The translations under genes were made by a program, and so were the position numbers. A stretch of 64,000 bases of DNA from Cristatella mucedo (lineage: Eukaryota > Bryozoa > Phylactolaemata > Cristatellidae), in contig WPIO01000009.1 in NCBI GenBank assembly GCA_009760855.2, positions 7,291,001 to 7,355,000 of the forward strand. The letters run 5' to 3'. Numbering within the stretch: position 1 is the first letter of the stretch; the number at the start of each line of letters is the position of its first letter. Below, piece after piece: positions 23,948 through 62,442 of the stretch. Below the pieces are notes generated by a model. That model had not been told where the DNA came from. It ran no database searches and worked only from the letters and a program-made list of their open reading frames with translations.

Positions 23948-25525
23948 AATGTAGTGTATCTCCGTCTGTAACTCCACAAAGTAGTGTAACTCCACAAAGT
24001 CGTAAAGACCATGTGGGGTGTTACGCAGGAGAGTTTTTTATAGCGCACTCAGCCTAAGCGGCTTTCGGTACGCATTCGGTAGCCAAGAGACTTTATCTCA
24101 CGCAACAAAGAGAAAGTGGGAAGCATAGCCGAGTCGGGAGAGCAGTTGAGGTAGTGAGTAGCATAGAAGTAGCAGCTCAGGACGGCTGAAAAGGATGAGC
24201 CATAGTCGGCAGCAGAAGAGCAGTTGTCGTTGCGTAAGAACTGTGGAAGCGAGTTCCACAGTCTAGGACCTGCAGAGCTAAAGATTCTGTTGCCAATGGC
24301 CTTTAAGCAGAGGAATGAAACAGCTAATTTATTTTCCACGCAGGACGGGGCGCGGAGAGGCTGAAACTGGTGCAGCAGTTCAGCTAGGTACGAAGGAGCC
24401 AAGCCGTGGCTGGCCTTGTGGGTCAGCGTAAGAACTTTGCTCTGCATGCGTTGCTTAACCGGCAACCATCCTAGCTCTTTCAGCAAAGGAGACACGTGCT
24501 CAAACTTAAAGACTAGCCTTGCAGCCGTATTCATAGTCAGTTGCAGTGGCCTAGTTGCTTTCTTTGGTAGCCCAGCCAAAAGGGAATTACAATAATCAAG
24601 CCGAGACAGAACTAAGGATCGGACGTGATGGCTAGCTGTAGGAGCAGTCTTTAGAATAAAGCTTGTAAAATTGAGGCAGCTTTCGAAAACGACAACTAAA
24701 TTTCGAGCACGTGGTGATGGTCGCACAACAGCATTACCTATTAGAAGAGCAAAGCCTTTTTATCTAGCCATGTGCTTACGGTGTCCTCTCAGCAGCAGTT
24801 CGGTTTAATCGTCATTTAGTTTCAAGAAGTTTTCCGACATCCAGGATCGGATGTCAGCAAGGCAAGCATTCAGGTTCTCGGTTGCTGCAGAAGATTCTGG
24901 CAGTTTGCATGACAAATACAGCCGAGTATCGTCAGCATAAAAGTGATATCATATTCCATGGCCCCTAATCACTTTTCCCAGAGGTCGAGTATAAATGAAC
25001 AACAGCAAGCAAAGGACCGAGTACAGACCCTTTAGGGTCTCCACTGGTGACCGGGCTCGTGTGTGAGACCTGATCCACACACGAAACGGGTTGAAAACGA
25101 TCAGACAAGTACGATTTAAATCACGCCAGTGCTTCGTCAGCCAGACCAACTGTTTTTCTCAATTATTCAAGTAGAACATCGTGATCAATGGTGTCGAAGG
25201 CAGCAGACAGATCTAGCAGAGCTAGGGCAGTGACATTGCCTTCATCGTTGCCACGTAGAATGTCATTATTAACACGGAAGAGAGCAGTTTCAGTGGAGTG
25301 CTGCCTCTTGAACCCTGATTGAAATGTTTCTGACATTTCATTCTTTTCAATATGTTCAACCAGCTGCTTAGCAACAATTTTTTTAAGAATCTTTGACAAG
25401 AAAGGAAGAAGGAAAACTGGGCAATAGCTTGCATGGACCTCTTTATCTAATCCAAGCTTTTTAAGTATGGCTCTAACGATTGCCGATTTGAAGGATTGGG
25501 GGACGACCCCTTTTCCCAAAGAAGC
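23948..25525 (-). mobile_element. LINE F2, longest copy with reverse transcriptase
   Basis: The minus frame 25163-25519 has RT fingers/palm: LPFLSKILKKIVAKQLVEHI, TFQSGFKRQHSTETALFRVN, and ALLDLSAAFDTIDHDVLLE. The middle part (24770-25160) is frameshifted. The frame 24049-24726 carries the C-terminus (SLVLSRLDYCNSLLAGLPKK, then PLLKELGWLPVKQRMQSKVL and GPRLWNSLPQFLR). It is CR1/L2-type. The 5' part is missing. Confidence 0.9.
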
Positions 25526-25639
25526 GTGCCATCGCGTGTGCGACGCCAGAGCGTCAGGCTACAGCTTGGTCGAAGTCTGTAAACAGCCGAGCAAGATTCA
25601 TGTCCATTGAAACAAGGACATGCTTGAAATCAGGATTGG

Positions 25640-25870
25640 TATTCTCACATGAAAACGTTTTTAAAAAAAATATGCTCGACTCATTTTGCTTTTGGTGCCC
25701 CTTGGCCTTGGCGCCCGCGGACATCTTCCCCCGCCTCCCTCGCTACCCCTCTGGCTCTCACTAATCACTTGATATGCTTCCTTTCCAGCCATTCAAAATG
25801 CCTAGAAGAATATTTGGTTCGCTTATGGTGCTATGCAAATTTGTCAGTATGATTTTTATTATTACTAATA
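25640..25870 (+). mobile_element. Diverged LINE F1-like tail
   Basis: 'TTTCCAGCCATTCAAAATGCCTAGAAGAATATTTGGTTCGCTTATGGTGCTATGCAAAT' followed by TTTTATTATTA resembles the F1/SINE A terminal hairpin. Confidence 0.5.
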
Positions 25871-26174
25871 TCATTATAATTCCTATTTCGACTTTTGTTC
25901 GACATTAGCATTTTAGATACGTGCATTCGTGATTCCACAATATTGAACATAAGAGACTTAACTTTAGCTGGGAAGGATTGGTGCGACCTACAGTAACATG
26001 CCTCCCACGCCAGCCAATGGCATGTGAGGCAGTCAGTCCTGATTGCATGTGTGCTTTCTCAAGCTTTCTCTTAGCAGTCCTTCCTAACCGATCGTGAACA
26101 ATAAGCCGAACGGAAATTGAGTGAGGGCATGCAGTAGTTTTCGTGGTCTAAGTATACTCAGCCAGCACATCGAC

Positions 26175-26938
26175 TTGCATCGTGTTGCAGCATTCCACCA
26201 CTGAGAGAGGTTGTATTGTATTGCAGCGTTCCACCTCTGAGAGATGTTGTATCGCGTTGCAGCGTTCCACCACTGAGAGAGGCTGTATCGTATTGCAGCA
26301 TTCCACCACTGAGAGAGGTTGTATCGTGTTGCAGCGTTCCACCCCTGAGAGAGGTTGCATCGTGTTGCAGCATTCCACCACTGAGAGAGGCTGTATCGTG
26401 TTGCAACATTCCACCACTGAGAGAGGTTGTATCGTATTGCAGCGTTCCACCTCTGAGAGAGGTTTTATCGTGTTGCAGCATTCCACCACTGAGAGAGGCT
26501 GTATCGTATTGGAGTGGTCCACCACTGAGAGAGGTTGTATCGTATTGCATCATTCCACCTCTGAGAGAGGTTGTATCGTGTTGCAGCATTCCACCACTGA
26601 GAGAGGCTGTATCGTATTGCAGTGGTCCACCACTGAGAGAGGTTGTATCGTATTGCATCATTCCACCTCTGAGAGAGGTTGTATCGTGTTGCAGCATTCC
26701 ACCACTGAGAGAGGCTGTATCGTATTGCAGTGGTCCACCACTGAGAGATTTTGTATCGTATTGCATCATTCCACCACTGAGAGAGGCTGTATCGTGTTGC
26801 AGCGTTCCACCTCTGAAAGAGGTCGTATCGTGTTGCTGCGTTCCACCTCTGAGAGAGGTTGCATCGTGTTGCAGCATTCCACCTCTGAGAGAGGTTGCAT
26901 CGTGCTGCAGCGTTCCACCACTGAGAGAGGTTGTATCA
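26175..26938. repeat. 36-bp minisatellite, about 21 copies, with 108-bp higher-order unit
   Basis: The unit resembles CACCACTGAGAGAGGTTGTA plus TCGTGTTGCAGCATTC (36 bp). From 26499, blocks of three units repeat at exactly 108 bp (26499, 26607, 26715). Because 36 is a multiple of three, long frames stay open: two on the + strand (26182-27108; 26216-26959) and two on the - strand. The translated unit is CIVLQHSTTERG. No signal or domain supports a real protein. Confidence 0.95.
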
Positions 26939-27359
26939 GAGATTGGTGTGGAGGACTAGCCGGAGGAGACTTTTTGTTTTGCTGCGGCCAGCATCACTGT
27001 CGTAAATTGTACGACGTCACGATGTGCAGACTAATTATGACAAAAAACGAGACTCTTAATTCAGAAACAATGAGTTTCGCATGCGAAAAAATGTGCAGTA
27101 TTTGGTAGCAAAATAAAGTGACAGCATACAATCGTGCGAGAATATTTGCTTGATAGTTAGACGTTTGTTGGGAGTGAGGCTATGCATACAAGCCACAAGA
27201 GAAAACTTATTCCGCCACTGCCCGAAATTAGGTACAAAGGGGAATCAGCTGGGTTAGGAAAATGAATTAAAATCAATTATCACTACGAAGGACGATTTCC
27301 GTAACAAGTAATCGATATGAAATCGACGAAATCCTGAATGAAGACCCGAGGGACGATAG
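26939..27359. other. No gene seen between minisatellite and GC-rich island
   Basis: AT-rich unique sequence. No motif recognised. Confidence 0.4.
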
Positions 27360-28240
27360 ATTAGTGCCACCGGCGACAACTTGCTGTGGCAGTGACTGGA
27401 CGCAGCACGGGATTCGAAGGACAGCAGCTTCGAGTGAACAGCAGCTTACGGCGACAGCAACTAAGCGCGGAGCGAGTGACGGCGGCGGAGGCGTTTACTC
27501 CACCGCCACCGCCGCCGCCTGTTTCGATTGATCTCGGGGTCGTAGGGTCGTTCACCCTTGGAGCGCGTCGCCCCGCGGGGCCTCGGCTGAAACCGCAGGA
27601 GGACGCTTCGTTGAGCCTCAACCGTCGACGACTGCGGAGCGCTGCGACCGCATTTCAACGCAGCCGCAGTCAAGCGCAGACCGCCGCCGCAGCCGCTTTC
27701 CGGTTATGGCGAGATGGCGCCGGCGCCATCTCGCCGTAATGCGCCGCCGGTCAACGACGCACCTTCGGCCTGAGCTCCTGCACTTTTCATTAGCAAAAGT
27801 CGCGCTCGCGCGGCGGCCACTCCGGTCTCGGCCGCTCCGTCCATCTGTCGGCCGCTCCGTCCATCTGTCGCGCACCCGATCGTCCGATGTCGAGCGCAGC
27901 GCGCTCGAAGATAATCTCAGCGTGACAATCTCACTGACAATCTGCGCCTTCCGCCACAATGCGCCCGCTCGAGAGCGCGCCGACTCTCCGGCCCCGCCCC
28001 CTCGCCCCTCCCCGCCTCGCCCCCGTCGCCGACCCCGCTTCCGAAGCGCCGCGCGAATGCCGCCTCCTCCGGGCAGACGCTGCTCTAACGACCGCCGCTG
28101 CCGCCGCCGCGAGGTCGCGGCGGCGGCACCGACTTTTCATTTCGCCGCGCGCGCGGCAGGACAGCTGCGGCTCCACTCGCCCGGGTAAATGGTAGCGCAA
28201 ACACGAGCCGGGCATTCCGCGGGGAATAGCGCTCGGGCAC
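27360..28240 (+). promoter_or_regulatory. GC/CpG-rich region upstream of Kv-beta exon 1
   Basis: The sequence becomes very GC- and CpG-rich from about 27360 and stays so to about 29640, around exon 1. It includes a 28-bp perfect palindrome at 27708-27735. No TATA box or clear initiator could be picked out. It is likely the CpG-island promoter and 5' UTR, inferred from position and composition only. Confidence 0.4.
27708..27735. repeat. 28-bp perfect palindrome
   Basis: GGCGAGATGGCGCC followed directly by its exact reverse complement, with no spacer. It lies 506 bp before the Kv-beta start codon. Confidence 0.95.
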
Positions 28241-56259
<28,019 letters not shown>

Positions 56260-56473
56260 GAGTTAGCACCGAATCGTAACGGATGACGAGAAAAGTGATA
56301 GACAGACTTACGCGAAGCACTCCCGGGCAAGTTAAGCTTGCTTTTTGACCAGTGGCACAGCAAAGTCATCTAGCAGTGCCTATCAATGAGGTTATCTCCT
56401 CGTATATGCACTAATGTCTGGATGCACGTAGAATTTAGAAAAATGCCTTTATAACCAATAATTTTATCATGAC

Positions 56474-56479
56474 AATAAA
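56474..56479 (+). promoter_or_regulatory. Candidate polyadenylation signal of the Kv-beta gene
   Basis: An AATAAA hexamer lies 215 bp after the Kv-beta stop codon in AT-rich sequence. It is the first canonical hexamer downstream that I noticed. No transcript evidence is available. Confidence 0.45.
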
Positions 56480-58630
56480 CGATATGAAGCCCTGTGGAAA
56501 TGCAGTGTGTGAATGTTTTGTGTTACATGCGTCACCACGGTCCTCAACTCTAGCTGCAAATAAGTTGCACGGGAACTTATTTACGTTACCCACAAGTCTA
56601 AAAGCTGCTATGAGCCACATTGTAGAGCCAATTGTGACATGCACAAGAGTAATTCCAAAACAAAATGTTGCATGCAGCTCAGTTATTTTGAACTGTCATA
56701 ATTCGACAAGGACAGACAATTCTAAAGATCTCATGTTGCTATAAGAGGCTCAACAATCAAGCTCAGACTGCAGCGACCTAAAAAGCTCGGTAGCAATGTG
56801 ACTACGCCTGGTGCAGGCCACAGAATATGGTGAAACCCACACGAAGCTTAGAAGCTTCAGACCTTTAAATTTGAGATGCATGCTCTTCTTGTGCGCCATT
56901 GCGACGTCCTTGGGCTGCGTCCACTTCTGATTGCTCTAACCCATGTGTACCGAAGTAAGCTAAAGCTTGCGAGAGAGGGAGAGGAGAGAAAGAGACGGGA
57001 GAGAGATAGAGAGAGGGAGGGGAGAAAAAGAGACGGGGAGAGAGATAGGGAGAGGAGGGTCGGGGGAGAGTGAGCATGGTGAAAGCGAGGGCATAGTTCC
57101 CTCTGCTGAAAGAAATTTAAGTTTAGAATAGTTGAGTGGAACGGTATGTAGAGCAATCGGGAAAGAGTGCCACAGACTCGACTTTGCTAAGACAGACCAG
57201 GCCAATAGACGGGTGCATAGGTACTTAGGATGAATACATACCTGTAAAGATATGTATTTTTACATATACATATAAAAATATATATATATATTGTTGTAAG
57301 TAAAAAATTTGAAAAAGCAAATAAAGCCCAGTGTGGCAAGAGTTAAGAGCAAGGTAAGCTTCAGATTGAGAGCACTGTTTCCAGCAAACTCATTGCAACA
57401 CGAACGTTACTACGTCGGAGAGTGAAAAACTCCGAGCACGCCCATGCAAAGATTTCACACGCTTTAGGGAGCATTTATTAAATGACTGATGCGTCACGCA
57501 GAGCAAGCAAAACTACCTCGTCAATAGCTGTTCTGAAAAAAGCAGACATCAAGCATGCCAGATTCAAAGTGCTACCGCTACAAGGTGTCATGCCGCTTGT
57601 GCAGCACACTTGCCTGGCCAACGGCAGCCGGCTATAAATACGCACAGGCAAACTCGGCTCACAATCGCGACGGCGGCGTTCCACGAGAGCAGCAAGCGAG
57701 AGTAGCAGTGACAGGCGCCTGAGCTCTGGGCTCGGCCGGCGGGGACCCCGGTTCATCGAACCTGCTCTGCTCTGCTCTCTCTCTCCTGGCGGCCGTAGGC
57801 CACCATTTTCTTTCCCTGATAATAACCCGAGTATGAAGAAGTATGAGTATGACGAATCGGACGGAACCAATTTTCGGACAAATGCAGCCACGCATCAGCC
57901 GCGGGTGCTCCGTGTCGGCAGCAAGCAGCAGTCACGTGGGTGCAGCCTTGCCCGCTCACCTCAGTCCCCCTGACAGTCCAGCGGTGGCAGGGGGGGGACT
58001 GAGTCACAAACGCAACGAGCATCGATACCGGTCATTTAGTCGAGCACCAAGCAGAAGAAGCAGTGACTGCACAAGAGCACGCCCCCATTTTTTTCAGATC
58101 AGATGTTCGCATTCGTTTTGGTCGGATAGTCCAGCGACCGCAAGCAATCTCCACATTCGCTTCGGAGGCTGCTGTCAGACGAGCCACGCCCCCCACGCCC
58201 CACCCACGCCCCCTGCAGTGCAGAGCACAGACGTCGCGCTCCTGACGTCAGCCGACGACAGCGAGTCGTGCAAGAAACGTTGCGCGATAGACGTCGGAGG
58301 CTCGAACTCATCAAAACCATCGGCAAGTCAACGCAGGAAACAGCAGGCTGCGGCAGCGACACGGTAGCACGGCAGCATGTCGCACGCGACCAAAGAGCTG
58401 CCGTGCTACCGTGCACCCTTGCTGCCAGGGCTGGCGCCTTTACTGCTTCCCGACGATATCTGCAGAACGTCTTTAAAAGAAAGAGGGATAGCAGTCGATA
58501 TGGCAAAGCCGGGCAGCATGGCGGACGGCACAGCGAGCCCACACATGGCGCCACGGGCTGCTTTGCGAACGAGTGCGAAATGCGCTGCCTTCCGCTGCTT
58601 CCTTCCGGCGGAGGCGCAGCAACCACTCAC
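56480..58630. other. Intergenic region between convergent Kv-beta and ARMC9
   Basis: Holds a GA-rich tract (56970-57065) and a GC-rich segment (57640-58630). TTTATT near 57474 (AATAAA on the minus strand) could be the ARMC9 polyadenylation signal. The last ARMC9 exon is probably here, but I could not identify it. Confidence 0.4.
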
Positions 58631-58785
58631 TGATGCTTCTGCTTGCCGTCGAGCCGGGGCGCGGCGACGGCAGGCTGTCCGAGTATTTTGGCGCGGGCGG
58701 CATGCTGCCGCCGGGCGAGCGCACGTCGGGCGTTCGATTGATCCGCGGCCGAGACTTGAACGCCTCCTGGATGTCGGCAGGAGCG
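58631..58785 (-). CDS. ARMC9: ARMC9 C-terminal exon ([10 protein letters not shown])
   Basis: The 155-nt exon has acceptor CATCGTGCAG and donor ATCA/GTGAGT. It codes [20 protein letters not shown], then [20 protein letters not shown] and [11 protein letters not shown]. The RPGSTAS motif and the 'AF..RP....TP' spacing match the extreme C-terminus of human ARMC9. If the donor is not used, the frame runs on for about 50 codons to a stop at 58473. Confidence 0.7.
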
Positions 58786-60857
58786 CTGCACGATGCACGA
58801 AAGACTGCAGTCACGACCATGCGACCGGAAGCGGACCGGCACTCGCAATGAGCAGGCAAGGGCACATAGCAGGCGACGAGCCTTGCTAGGCCCTGCAGCG
58901 GAACGCTCTTCGCGGTCTGGGTGTAAAGTGCCCAGGGGGTGAAAAGTGCTCGTGCTTCACGGCGCGGTCGTGGGCGGCGGAGTCCCAAAGCAGGCAGTCC
59001 TTGATTGCCCACTGCTAGCGTTGGCCGCTAGCCGCTAGCGCTCTTCTGCCATTATAAGTGAGGCTCGCTGTGGAAGAGCCAGACATTTAAATGTTTCACT
59101 TTACCGGCAAGTGCGTCTCAACCTCTCAGCAGCTCACCCACCAGTCACTCCTTGCAGCCACTCACCGTGCAGTTTCAATGCCAGCAGCACCAGATGAGGA
59201 GGAAATGCACTTTGGCAAGGAAATACCCGACGTAGGTGCAAAATACCGACATACGTGCTAAATACAGACATGCGTGCTAAAAGAACAGTGCCGGGAGTAC
59301 ACGAGGTAGTGGACTGGTACCAGTTTTTTGACACGATAATCACGATGCAATCAGTTATGCTAGACGCGATGGGTGAGATTGTATTTTCACGGATAGCAAC
59401 ACTACCCTCCACCAGAGAGTGGCAGGTAACAATAGCAATAGCAGCGACCGAGTTCCGGGCTCGTCGATGGCATGCTGCTCGCCGCCGACTCCACTTCTAC
59501 ACCTTCTGCACCACCAGCTTTGCGTTACCGACACTTAACGCAAAAGGTCAGCTGTGGCCGCCTCACGCCGCTCGATCAGTAGTAAAAGAGCACGGTGTCC
59601 AGCTAATACGGCGTCGTTTGTTCATACAGCAATGTAAGATCTGCTGTGGGCACAGTGGTTATATCAGGCTGTTCAACATGGTCGCCAGTACACGTTTTAA
59701 ATAAACATGTTTAGTCATCTTTCCATCTAGAGTTTCTCTCTAATACTTGAATACTAAACACTAAACCCTAGGACCTAAACTCTAAGCCCAAAAACTCAAA
59801 CTCAAAATAAATACAAAATCTAAACTCTAAGCCCAAAAACTCAAACTCAAAATAAATACAAAATCTAACGAGTATACCATAAGCCACAAACCCCAAAACA
59901 CACAACCATTAAATACTAAACCCAAAATCCCAAACTAAAAAAGATAATTAAAACATGTTTATTTAACGTAAGTGTAAACATACCCTGGTGACCATGTTGA
60001 ACAGCCTGCTATGAGCACTGTGACCATGGCAGATCTGGCATTGCTGTATGAACAAACGACGCCATATTTGGCTGCGCTGTCGGCCAACCCAAAGATGCAT
60101 CGTACACTTGGCATCAACTGGAGACCAAGTTGGTTGAACACCCCCGTGACATCCTAACGTCTGTTGACTGCACTGCAACAGTCGTCCCTGCTGAATACAG
60201 CGGCCAGCCTACTGACAGGGGCTGAAAGTGACTACGAAAATGGGAGCTATAGCCCGGTACACTAATATACTGTTATACAGTTATATCGGCTTCTTCTGGT
60301 GTATGGCACGTGGCTCTATTGCCGGACTGAATGCAGACAATTTTTTCCTCGAGCAGGGCCCTTCCCCCATCCAGGTCGAGATAAGTCGGACAGGCGGAGC
60401 TTGCGTCTACCAACTGCAAATCGCAAAGGCAGCCACGAGAGACGAGAGCCAGAGGGTTCGAGATGCTGGTCATATTTCAAACAGCTTACCCGTTACTACC
60501 ACGTGAGCCACTACTAGGACTGACCACCGGCCGTCTGCTGCTGTCCTCCGATATAGGTGTCAGCGAGCGCTTCTCCGGACTGTCCGAGCGGCCGTCTGTG
60601 GAGAAAGCAGAAGTGAGTCACGCACGAGCCACCATTGGCGGTGGCACACATGCATCAGCAACGAGTGTCAGCACGACGTGACTCACTTGCACTACTCTGA
60701 GACCCCGCCGCTGATCCAAGCGGGCTTTCGGCGTGACTGCTGCAAAAGATATGAACAGCCAGGTACCTGCAGTAGCTAAACGCATAAACCTTGGTCGTTA
60801 AAGGCAATGACAGAAACAAAAACATACACACAGACACACACACATATACAAAGGCAG

Positions 60858-60921
<64 letters not shown>

Positions 60922-62405
60922 CATTATCACTGCAGCCACTGCCTACGATGTTGCGCACGGACAAAGAATGCAGCCAGCACGCAAAACGATATCGAGGCGG
61001 TTTCCGGATTGCGGCCGGCCACTGCATGCTCTGCCCGGATGACCTAGCTAAGCTGCGCCAATTGCGCGTCCTGCTTGCCACCCGAAAGACTCGGTGCCGA
61101 GTGATCCGAGCTTCCAGCCAATCGCATGCGCGAGCTGCCAGCGAAAGTGCAATCGGCCGGATGGCGAGAGAAGAGCGCACGTACTGCAGCAGTGACAGTC
61201 CTGCCGGTCTGACGTGACTGGGAGTTATCGGCCGGTGTAGCACCTCGTCCGTGTACTTCTTCGGGAGCTGCCGGAGCGGTCAAAAGCAAGGAGTCGCTCA
61301 GCCGTCAGTCGATCGACCAGCACGGCACACAAAGCCTGCGCAGCCGGTGGCGGTGGCGGCAATCGCCCGACGAACCGCCGCTGCGGCTGCAGCGGCAGCT
61401 CACGTCGGCTGCACTCCTCACCCTGCTGCGCTTCTCCGTGCTGAGCGTGTACTTCTTCTGGAGCAGCCTGTCGCCAGACAGGTCGCCAGGAGACGGCCGC
61501 AGCACTTCGGCCTTGTCTAGGTCGGCTTCCATCGCGTCCTGGTCTTCCTCGTCTTCGTCGTCCTCGTCGTCGTCCGAGTCGACGTCTTCGCCGCTATCGC
61601 CTACGCAACGATCGAGCGACGCTGCTCGCGTGCGCCGGCCAACCGGCGTTGCGGCACTCGGGCGCACCGGAGCCAGAGGCAGCCGGTCCCCCCCCCCCCG
61701 CACGTGGTCGTCTTGAGCCGGGGACGTACGACCGCTTGCTTCCGGCTTCCAGCTCATGCACACACGCATGCAGGTGGCGTGCCGCCCTGATTTGACCCGG
61801 TAGGATGCTCGCCTTGCCTTTAACGACCAAGGTAGCCGGCTAGAGCCCAGCAGCACGCACAAAGGGTCTGGACAGAGACCAAGTGCTCTTAGGACGCTGT
61901 GCAAATGAGCTGTACTTTTTTCTCTACACTCCTCGAACCGAGCACGGGCGAAGAAGAAGCACTGACGCTGAAGCCCGGCTAAAGAAACCGCCGCAGGCGC
62001 ACGAAACGAACCGGCGAGAGCGGTGTATGCGACCGGAAACTGTCGTCGCGCTCGTCAACTCGCGGTCAAAAGCAGAGACGGTAAATGGCGAGCCGGCAAA
62101 GCGAGCAGGCGGCGTGACGGCGCTCCGAAGCGCGCGTGCGCGCCGCACGCCGACGCAAGCGCGCTTACTCGAGTTAAGCTGCCTGATGATGAACTCGAGC
62201 TGCCTGTTCATGTCCGGCTCGTCGTCACGCAGAAAGCAGCGCAGCATGTCCTCCATGCTCTGCAGGGCGGCGGAAAGAGGCCGCGTGCAAGCGTGCAGAC
62301 GGGGCCAGCCAATGGCAGTGGCCGAGCAAGCCGGGCAGGCGGCGAGACTGAGGAGCAGCCTCGTCACCAGGTGGCGTGGGATGCATCGCCGTCTGATCGG
62401 GATGA

Positions 62406-62442
<37 letters not shown>

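Noticed and set aside
26182-27108. 308-codon open frame over the minisatellite
   Set aside because: Frames are open on both strands because the unit is 36 bp. No start context, domain or conserved flank supports a gene.
60776-61243. 155-codon minus-strand frame in the ARMC9 region
   Set aside because: Most of it is (CA)n translated as Cys-Val; no ARMC9 likeness.
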